Part shown: positions 57,209 to 64,000 of the stretch, one piece after another
Layout: every line of letters begins with the position of its first letter
Numbering within the stretch: position 1 is the first letter of the stretch
NCBI GenBank assembly: GCA_001630475.1
Contig: KV419414.1
Span: forward strand, 1-64,000
Direction of reading: 5' to 3'
Source: Sistotremastrum niveocremeum HHB9708
Lineage: Eukaryota > Basidiomycota > Agaricomycetes > Sistotremastrales > Sistotremastraceae
DNA length: 64,000 nucleotides
Notes under the pieces: model-generated
The model's database searches: none
Told to the model about the DNA's origin: nothing
The model's input: the letters and a program-made list of their open reading frames with translations, nothing else
Made by a program: the position numbers and the translations under genes

Positions 57209-58819
57209 TATTTACAATGAGTGTTTCTACGGCTAAGTCCCTCAGTTTTGGCTGGGAGCCTTGCTGGGAGGGAGGAGAGCATCTTCCGAGCTAATTAGCT
57301 GGCCGGAACTAACCGAATCTGCCTCCTAGTTCGCTTAGAATATGATGAGGTACAGGTGCTGAACCGCGGACCGATGGTCAAACAAGCACGAAATACTTTA
57401 TAAAGAACACAGTTTTCCAGTTACAGAAAGTAGAAACGGTGATATATTGATGATTCGTACTGCAGAGATCGTTAACTCCGTTATGTCCGGATCCAAACAG
57501 ACACCCACACCGCGCCAGCAGCTCTCCCAACGATTCGCTACTATTATCAAAACTCGTTGGCACTCGTTTACGACACATTCTACACTTTCAACTCTCGACA
57601 TACAATCTTCAGCCATGGCTTATCCGTCGCCGCTTAGCCTCAGAACGTGCTAGTAAGTGCATCCTCTCCTTCATCAAAAGGCTCTGGCAGCAATCGCGTG
57701 CGACGACAAGCTTGGTGCTTGTCGTTGCACACGTGCGGTATGAGTGACTTGGTGTCACTCATACCAGCTCTACCTCCCTTCAAAACCAATGACTTGGCGT
57801 CACTGGTGTTTGTCATCGCTCAGCGCCCAGCGCTCGCTCAACACGTTCACAGTCCTGCAGCCAGTCCGATATCTTCCAGCTCAACATGCATCCCCCGGAA
57901 TCTCACTCGAGTTCTTTTTACTGGGCAACCTATCTCTTTACGCGTCTCTCGTGCAAAGAGAGCTGGCATCACTGCCTGATCATCTGTTGTTGTCGTCGTT
58001 TCGCCGTGTTTTGCATCCGTTCAGGTTTCTTACGTTCCCCGCATTCAATCTCGTAAGTCAATACTTGATATCTATTTCACACGTATCCACACGTTCCGTT
58101 GACGAACGTTCTTTTTTGCCAGACTATCGCTAAAACTGCACCGTCGTTTAACCTACGAGAACACAATCTTGTCAACTTGTGCTCACTGGCTGGAGGGCTT
58201 CTAAGTCTTGAAGAGCCCCGAGGGAACAGATAGAGAAAGGCAGACATTGAGGATGGAAGATTCGATGCGGGGTTATCTTGATGAACATGGTGCGTTTTCC
58301 TTTCTTATTCGCCTCGAACTCCGTGCTAACTTCGAGTTTTCGTCTCTCCAAGTCCCTCCCAATCTCTCAATCGCATCATCCGCACGAATCTAGCATACTC
58401 GTTGTGTACCGGCAACCCTATGTATCTCCGCCATGGTCTCTGTTGCGCCATCTGCATTCGCCCGTGGCTTGCGGCGTTTCGTTTCAAGACAGTACAATTC
58501 CACAAGTACCTTCGTCGTTTCAATATGAATCCAGTATACTACTGCTCAATCCACACACCTTCTTTTTGATTCAAATTTTGAATCATAGTCTCGCGCGTGC
58601 TCTCAAGACTTTCAGGAAAATCAAATCAAAAATAAATAAATAAAATGAAAGCGTCCTCGAAGCGTCCGAACCGCGTTCGAACCGGACCGGACGCTCTGAG
58701 GACCGGACGCTGCGTCCGGTTCAGGTCCGGGCGCTGGAGGGAGGACCGAACCGAAGTTCGGTTCGAGGTTCGGGCTCGAGAGGTCAAGGACCGAACCGAA
58801 CCGAACTTCGGCATCACTA

Positions 58820-58995
58820 ACCGTCGCTGGCGACTCACTGCGTTGAACCCTATCCCCACCATTGCTGTCGCCACCATCGCCGCCCACGACCATTTGTATG
58901 AGTGTCAACGCTTCACATGTCATCTCCAGGATGTCTCTCTCCATATCTCTTGAGCTACTCGTGAGGTTCCAGACGCTGGTTTGGTCACCAGCCAT
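58820..58995 (-). pseudogene. 5' part of the host open frame split by the hAT-type element
   Basis: ATG at 58995: MAGDQTSVWNLTSSSRDMER ... VQRSESPATV up to the element edge. The 8-bp duplication leads in the same frame into 53634-53440, which would give a frame of about 120 codons before insertion. Confidence 0.45.
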
Positions 58996-59054
58996 TGTCC
59001 AGCTTAATTGGAATTATAATGATAAATTGCGTAAATATTCAGTGCATCCGACAA

Positions 59055-59186
59055 CGCGTTTGGCGGCGCAATATTTTGGTGGAATTGGAAAATGAAGATT
59101 TCGCGAGATTTGGATTTCGAGACCAAAATACAAAATACAAAATCACGGTATCTCGCGGAAAATCCTGCCCCCAAACGGGCCCTTAG
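59055..59186. mobile_element. Possible MITE with CCCGTTTGG ends
   Basis: Left CGCGTTTGGCGGC and right GCCCCCAAACGGGCCC form an imperfect inverted repeat around about 100 bp. Related CGTTTGGCGGC sequences lie at about 52,461 and 53,181, on the two sides of the 52,536-53,170 element. Edges are uncertain. Confidence 0.4.
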
Positions 59187-59189
59187 ATT

Positions 59190-60085
59190 CATGGAAAAAG
59201 TTCTTTATATCTCTCGAGGTTCGAAACTTTCGTGAGCACCAGCCTACCAGGTCCTATTTCGAACCCAGATCTAAGAGACAACAGCCACGAACATTTCACC
59301 GACATCCAACCTGTGCACTGGCTTAGCATACCGATCGCGAAACATCCTCCTCCTCCTATCACACTCTATTTTTATCCCACCATCTCACAAGAACTCACCA
59401 AACAATCTCGATCAACTCTCATTCCGAACGACTCAGGACTAAGGGCATCAGCAGCTGACTCATCTCTCCGTCCCCAGCGGCATAGCCATAAACGGAAAGT
59501 CGCCTGAGCCAGACAATAAGAAGCGGAAGCAGAAGAGGAACAGACGTGAGAAGCATCTCAGCGCTCAGGGACACATTTCTCGCGAGTCTTCCGTTAGTTA
59601 ATTGAGTCCAGAACCGATCCTCTTCATCCTCGCAATTTTTCTTTTTCAAGTTTTTGATATTCGTCTACAAGTTTGCACAATATTCGTTGTCTGCTAAACA
59701 TTACTAAGAGCAGTTTTACCACACTCTTATCGATGTAAGCACCCTCCTCTCATCGAACTTTCTGAATTTACACAAGACAGCGCCTCTCATCCTGACAGCG
59801 CTGTCAAATATTGCACCCTTACAACCAATGCACACAGCAACCTCCTATCGTTTCCCATCTCAACGATCACGCCAAGACCTCCCTATAGCAGCTAATAATA
59901 GCTTCGTTCCTGGAACTCATGTTCCCTTCACTGTCAATTTTTTGGGCGCAATAGGGCAAACACTCGGGCGGTGTTCATGGATTATATTGATAGTCTATGG
60001 GCTGGGTATATTAATTCATTGAAGATCTTATAATCCGAACCGTCCATCTCCCAGTGTTTTACACCCACCCCCGTCTCAGCATACA
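59190..60085. other. No supported gene
   Basis: Short open frames only. This must contain the promoter of the 60,090 gene. Confidence 0.45.
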
Positions 60086-60089
60086 TGTA

Positions 60090-60882
60090 ATGACTTCGAA
60101 ATTCTTCACCGCTTTGTTCGTCGCAGTCTTGACATTCAAATCTGGTACGACGCGTTCTGAACATAGTACTCTTCAAGCTCTAACATCCCGTAAAGCCTTC
60201 GCAGACCCCGTCCTCATCCGCCGCCAAGACAACCCAAATCCATTCGGTACAATCCCCTCCGGCGTACGTCCCATCCCACCCCTCCATTAATTTCCATACT
60301 AACCTCTCAACGATAGTGCAGCAGCCAATGTCAAGCAATCCAAAGCGAATACTCCAGCTGCTTCTCCTCAAGCACCAGCACAGTCGACACAACATGTTTC
60401 TGCGTCCGCTCCAACATCGTCGACGCAGCTACCTGTGCACAATGTACAGTCAACGTAGGCGCATCGACCGTAGACGAGGCTCAACATGTCGTTGACGGTG
60501 CGTTCACTCCCATCTTACATTTCAATCATAATCATACTGAACTTCGTTAATATCGATAGAAATAACGGGTGTCTGTATCAGCGCCGACTTCCCATTCACT
60601 TCTCCCCCCATCCTCCCCGCTCAAGACGGCGAAGGATCTGGATCTTCCGACACCTCCTCTGCAGCATCCACGGCTACGGATACGTCCGGTCCTACATCCT
60701 CCGGCTCAGTTTCAGCTCCATCAACGACTTCATCTTCTTCGGCTTCCAAGAGTTCAAGCTCGAGCAGTCCTGCGTCTTCTGCTACGACGAGCAAGAGCTC
60801 TGCGATGAGTATTATTTGTTCTTCGAAATATTCAGCTTTGGCTAGTATTTTAGTAGTGGCTCTTGGACTTTTCGGAATGTGA
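60090..60882 (+). CDS. Secreted Ser/Thr-rich Cys protein with GPI-like tail, paralog 1
   Basis: Four exons: 60090-60144, 60196-60263, 60317-60497 and 60560-60882, giving 208 aa. Residues 1-20 are a signal peptide (MTSKFFTALFVAVLTFKS). A Kex2-like site (VLIRRQ) precedes NPFGTIPSG, then a Cys domain (CSSQCQAIQ, SSCFSS, TTCFCV, ATCAQCTVN, GVCISA) with nine Cys, a Ser/Thr tail, and a hydrophobic end (ASILVVALGLFGM) that may be a GPI signal. The first intron is 51 nt, a multiple of three, so it could be retained in frame. Paralogs 2 and 3 lie at 61145-61995 and 62746-63646 on the other strand with the same intron phases. Family name unknown. Confidence 0.82.
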
Positions 60883-61144
60883 TAGCATCATAGCAGAACA
60901 CCACATGTATACTCGATACTCTTTGTTAGCCTCGAACGATCCACAAAGCTTTCCACTCCACGTCTTCTGAGTAATATTGAGAAGGAGATGATGTAAAACA
61001 TTCTCAACTACGAATATTCCAAGCATCACAATGTAACGCATAAAAGGTCGAAATGTGTCCGAGAAGAAGAGGGGCGAAAGAAGGAGTCGCGTTCAAGCCA
61101 TGAGAAGAAAACATGAGTGAAATAACCACCAGTGCGATTGTCTT

Positions 61145-61995
61145 TTAGAACATCGCAATTCCAAGACCAACCAAAACAGCCCCAACATGACCCAAAACAC
61201 CAACATCACTTCTCTTCATCCCCCCACTAGACGTACTCGCAGCCGGAGCAGAGGAGCTCGAGCTCGAGGACTTGACCGTGCTCGAAGAGCTAGCAGAGCT
61301 GGAAGAGCTAGTGGACGATGAACTGAGAGAGGTGAGGGTGTTGGACGACGAATCCGTGGGTGTGGGTGCCGAGGAGGTCTCGGTGTCGGTAGGAGTGATG
61401 GTAGCGCTTCCTGCACCGGTGAGAGTTGGGGTAGCAACGTTCTGGGCTGAGCAGAACTGAGCGACGACTATGGAGAAATCATATTCAGTATGAAGCCAAA
61501 CGATAGGAGATTTTAATAGATTATAGAGATTGAAAGACTGAAAAGGATGTGATGATTGGGGTTAAACAAGGAGAGAACTTACCATCGATAGCCTCCTGCT
61601 CATCATCCTCCGCCGCAAATCCCACATTAACAAGACACTGTGCACACGCAGCAGCCTTCTCAAGATTCGCATCCGTACAGAAACACGTTACTTGAGCTTG
61701 TCCATTGACGAAGCACGGAGAATAGACGTCGACGAGGGGTTGACAGCTCGAGGTGCACTTTCATTGAATAGGATATTAGTATCGGATGATGGGAGAGAGG
61801 GAAGAGACTTACGGAGCCTGGGATTTCTCCGAAGGGAGTAGCGGCTGTTTGACGACGGAACTGGATGGGATCGGCATTGACTGTAGGCGGAAGCATGAAG
61901 GTCAGCTATCAACTCATTAACTCGAGCAAATATGAAGATGCACCCAGAGTGACTATGGCAGCGACTGAAAGAATAGCAGGGACAACGAACATCAT
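61145..61995 (-). CDS. Secreted Ser/Thr-rich Cys protein with GPI-like tail, paralog 2
   Basis: Four exons: 61995-61944, 61880-61813, 61757-61583 and 61467-61145, giving 205 aa. Signal peptide MMFVVPAILSVAAIVTL, then ADPIQFRRQTAATPFGEIPG with the Kex2-like RR site, then nine Cys in the order CTSSC, SPC, VTCFC, AACAQC, QFC. A Ser-rich stretch and a hydrophobic C-terminus (GAVLVGLGIAMF) follow. Exons 2 and 3 (68 and 175 nt) are the same length as in paralog 3. The function is inferred only as a cell-surface or wall-linked protein. Confidence 0.85.
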
Positions 61996-62143
61996 TGTGA
62001 GCGTTTGGATTCGAGAGTTGAAGGCAGACTCGTGAGATGCACTCGAGATGTGGGTTTAAGCCTGAGCCTGAGGAAACCGAATCCGTTGTCAAGGTCTTTA
62101 TAGCATTCGAGGCTTGCAACGGGACCAAAACCCGCTTGAGGGC

Positions 62144-62248
62144 AGGATTTCATTTCCACGAAACAATCGCACGCTAGTATAGGCTTGGCAACCACATTCG
62201 GAATGCAGGGTACATCATCTTCTGTTATCGCACCCGGGCGGTGCGAGT
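62144..62248 (-). promoter_or_regulatory. Upstream block shared with paralog 3
   Basis: Three short sequences recur in the same order and spacing upstream of paralogs 2 and 3: CAGGATTTCATTTC (about 62144), GGCTTGGCAACC (about 62184) and GGGCGGTGCGAGT (62236-62248). A TATAAA-like sequence lies nearer the gene (about 62,100). They are either common regulatory sites or simply the duplicated promoter. Confidence 0.5.
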
Positions 62249-62745
62249 TGTTGATCCTGCTGGCGGTGAAGGGCGAAAGGGATGAGGAAGAGCCTAAGCA
62301 CACACAGATATCTTCTTATCTGGGTCGGCGGCATATCAGATGAAGAGAAAGGCGGTGAGGGGAATATTGAGCTCGCCGTCGAGAATAACGAAAACCTAGC
62401 TGAGTTCGAAATTCTCAACGTCGAGGAAGCTACCGCTGAATTGAGAGCGGGCATCTCAATTGACTCGCAACAATTCAGTACTATGGCAAATTATTGGAAG
62501 GGAACGTTCCACGGGCAATCCAAAAGGGAAAACCCGCAAACGTTCGCGAAAACGGCTCAAAATTATTTTTGGTTCTACATGTACTACTGTAGAACTAGGA
62601 GGGGCTCGAAATGAATTGGAAGGGGAAAAGTCAAGTTAACTAAACTTGAATGACACCAGAGAATGAAGAATCGTTCGTGACAATCATAATAGTCCGGTAA
62701 TAATCATAGCCTCGGCACATTAAATCATCAGTAGACTCCGAAATC

Positions 62746-63646
62746 TCAGAACACCGCACTCAAAACCCCAACGAAAGCGGCACCAACAGACACCAAGAAA
62801 CCCGCATCGAAACCTTTGGCTCCGCTGGTAGAGGTAGTGGCGGCCGGAGCGGAGGAGCTCGAGCTGGAACTCTTGCTAGAAGAGCTAGAAGATCCGGAAG
62901 ATCCTCCAGAGCTCGAAGTGGATCCCGTGGAAGAAGTTGCGGGAGAAGTGGCGGTAGAGGTGGGGACCGTCGAGGGAGACTCGGACCCTGTGGAAGAGGA
63001 CGCGGGAGTGGTCAGGGATTCAGTCGCAGTGTCGGTGGAGGATGCGGAAGTTTCGGAAACCGAACCAGTGGGAGAGCCTCCAGCAACGAGGGTGGGGGTA
63101 GAGACGCCCTCAGCAGCACAAGCCTGGGCAACAACTGTATATAGAATCAGCATACGCGAAAGAAGTAAATAAATTATGGCGTAAAGGCAGAAAGACAACG
63201 ACCGAGAGCCGGAGAAAAAGAAGCGGAAGGGCACTCACAACCAAGAGCCTGTTGTTCATCGCTCTCACTCGCGAAGTTGACGTCGACGAGGCACTGGGCA
63301 CAGTCGGCAGCTTTTCCGAGATTCGCGTTCGTGCAGAGACAGCTGGGCTGTTCCTGGCCGTTCTGGAAACAGGGAGTATAGGCGTCGATGAGAGGTTGAC
63401 AACTTGCGTTGCACTAGAATAGAGAAATTATTAACGCGAAGGATGATGTGGAATAGACAACGTACACTATCAGGGATGGTTCCGAAAGGATTAGCAGCGG
63501 TCTGACGGCGAAGGAGAATGGGCTCAGCATTCGCTGTGAGACAAAACATCGAGTCAGTCGTATAAAACGAACCATCAGGCTAATAGACACTCACCAGTGG
63601 CGATCGAACCAGCTAAAACAGCGAAGACAACAGCAGCAGTCAACAT
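62746..63646 (-). CDS. Secreted Ser/Thr-rich Cys protein with GPI-like tail, paralog 3
   Basis: Four exons: 63646-63595, 63533-63466, 63413-63239 and 63134-62746, giving 227 aa. Signal peptide MLTAAVVFAVLAGSIATANA, then EPILLRRQTAANPFGTIPD with the Kex2-like RR site. The Cys domain (CNASC, TPC, PSCLC, ADCAQC, QAC) again has nine Cys. A long Ser/Thr region and a hydrophobic end (VSVGAAFVGVLSAVF) follow. It is closest to paralog 2: exons 1, 2 and 3 have identical lengths (52, 68 and 175 nt). TATAAA lies about 90 bp upstream. Confidence 0.87.
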
Positions 63647-63776
63647 CGTAAATATAAAGTGATAAGTTCGAAAGTAAAGTAAGGTCAGAGGGGAACGTGT
63701 CGACGCTGAGAGGGAACAATTTCCTTGCTACGCCCTTTATATCGTGCGCCCTGTCTCAGCTTAAGTAAACAGCCCG

Positions 63777-63893
63777 CTAGCGGCCAGGCTTTCATTTCAA
63801 TTGAAGGCGAGGCGATTCTTTGGCTTGGCATCCGTATTTGGTTGTATCCAGGGGTCAGCGAGTTCGGGTGCTGTAAGCGAGGGCGGTGCGAGT
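63777..63893 (-). promoter_or_regulatory. Upstream block shared with paralog 2
   Basis: CAGGCTTTCATTTC (about 63784), GGCTTGGCATCC (about 63820) and GGGCGGTGCGAGT (63881-63893), in the same order as upstream of paralog 2. TATAAA on the minus strand is at about 63,741. Confidence 0.5.
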
Positions 63894-64000
63894 CAATCGC
63901 ATGTAAATGAAGCATTGCTTTCGGAACATTTATGGGCTTTAAGCAGTGCTCGGATGAATGAAGCTGAGTTGTTGATGATCTACGGAAATGTATCTGAGAG

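Larger units (their letters stand above)
53806..57358. mobile_element. Long-TIR DNA element nested in the hAT-type element
   Basis: 3553 bp, ends CACCTGTACC ... GGTACAGGTG, with the 8-bp duplication CTGAACCG (53798-53805 and 57359-57366). The inverted arms are at least 414 bp each (53806-54219 and 56945-57358). The outer 300 bp or so are identical by eye and the inner 100 bp diverged. Long arms with an 8-bp duplication fit a Mutator-like or a hAT-like element; I cannot decide. The interior holds a small four-exon gene (54952-55332) and no recognised transposase. Confidence 0.82.
53635..58819. mobile_element. hAT-type element with GGTTCGG subterminal repeats
   Basis: 5185 bp. Ends TAGTGATGCCG ... 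CGGCATCACTA, a perfect 11-bp TIR of hAT type, with the 8-bp duplication ACCGTCGC at 53627-53634 and 58820-58827. Both ends carry dense GGTTCGG/CCGAACC and GTCCGG units over about 170 bp. Without the nested long-TIR element it is about 1.6 kb and has no recognisable transposase, so it is non-autonomous. Confidence 0.88.

Noticed and set aside
62816-63172. Acidic Glu/Val-rich plus-strand frame
   Set aside because: Antisense shadow of the Ser/Thr-rich tail of paralog 3; the same happens at 30617-30901 opposite the CFEM tail.
1-64000. CRISPR arrays, operons or bacterial origins
   Set aside because: Introns, gene families and spacing are fungal; no regular repeat-spacer array was seen.

Overview
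The window looks like nuclear DNA of a filamentous basidiomycete, probably an agaricomycete. Almost every recognisable gene is cut by short canonical introns of about 45-65 nt. The families are fungal: a Mub1/samB MYND protein, a CFEM protein, Ser-rich secreted proteins with GPI-like tails, KDZ-type transposase debris and a Ty3-type LTR element. Coding is sparse, and mobile DNA dominates. An assembly gap (10,051-10,765) lies in the repeat-rich left part.

Layout. 1-10 kb is an accessory block. It holds the 5' part of a large minus-strand multi-finger protein that runs off the left edge, a NTase-like gene with a duplicated 3' end, a fold-back MITE, a tandemly duplicated KDZ tail, and a dispersed palindrome with core CTGCTCC(C)GGAGCAG. 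At 10.9-12 kb a hypothetical gene is cut by what looks like the end of a hAT-type element. The clearest housekeeping gene, mub1/samB, lies at 12.8-15.8 kb. About 11 kb follow with no supported gene but with two inverted copies of a GC-rich repeat. At 26.8-28 kb two small secreted Cys-rich peptide genes converge, and a CFEM protein lies at 30.6-31.3 kb.

A young-looking Ty3-type LTR element (32.4-43.3 kb) sits inside an exon of a host gene and itself carries a 2.06 kb hAT-type insert. Next come an eight-exon histidine phosphatase gene (44.3-45.5 kb), a small secreted or membrane protein (48.2-48.9 kb) and a nine-to-ten-exon NTase-fold gene with one in-frame stop (49.2-52.1 kb). Nested DNA transposons follow: a MITE inside a hAT-type MITE (52.5-53.2 kb), then a long-TIR element inside a 5.2 kb hAT-type element that splits a host open frame (53.4-59.0 kb). 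The right end (60.1-63.6 kb) holds three paralogous secreted Ser-rich proteins with the same exon structure; the two minus-strand copies share upstream motifs.

The secreted-protein genes (two Cys-rich peptides, CFEM, three Ser-rich paralogs) suggest a surface and secretome function for the gene-bearing parts. The hAT-type elements were recognised from TIRs beginning TA(G/A) and, where both ends are visible, 8-bp target duplications. Exon boundaries were read by eye from GT/AG sites and frame continuity.
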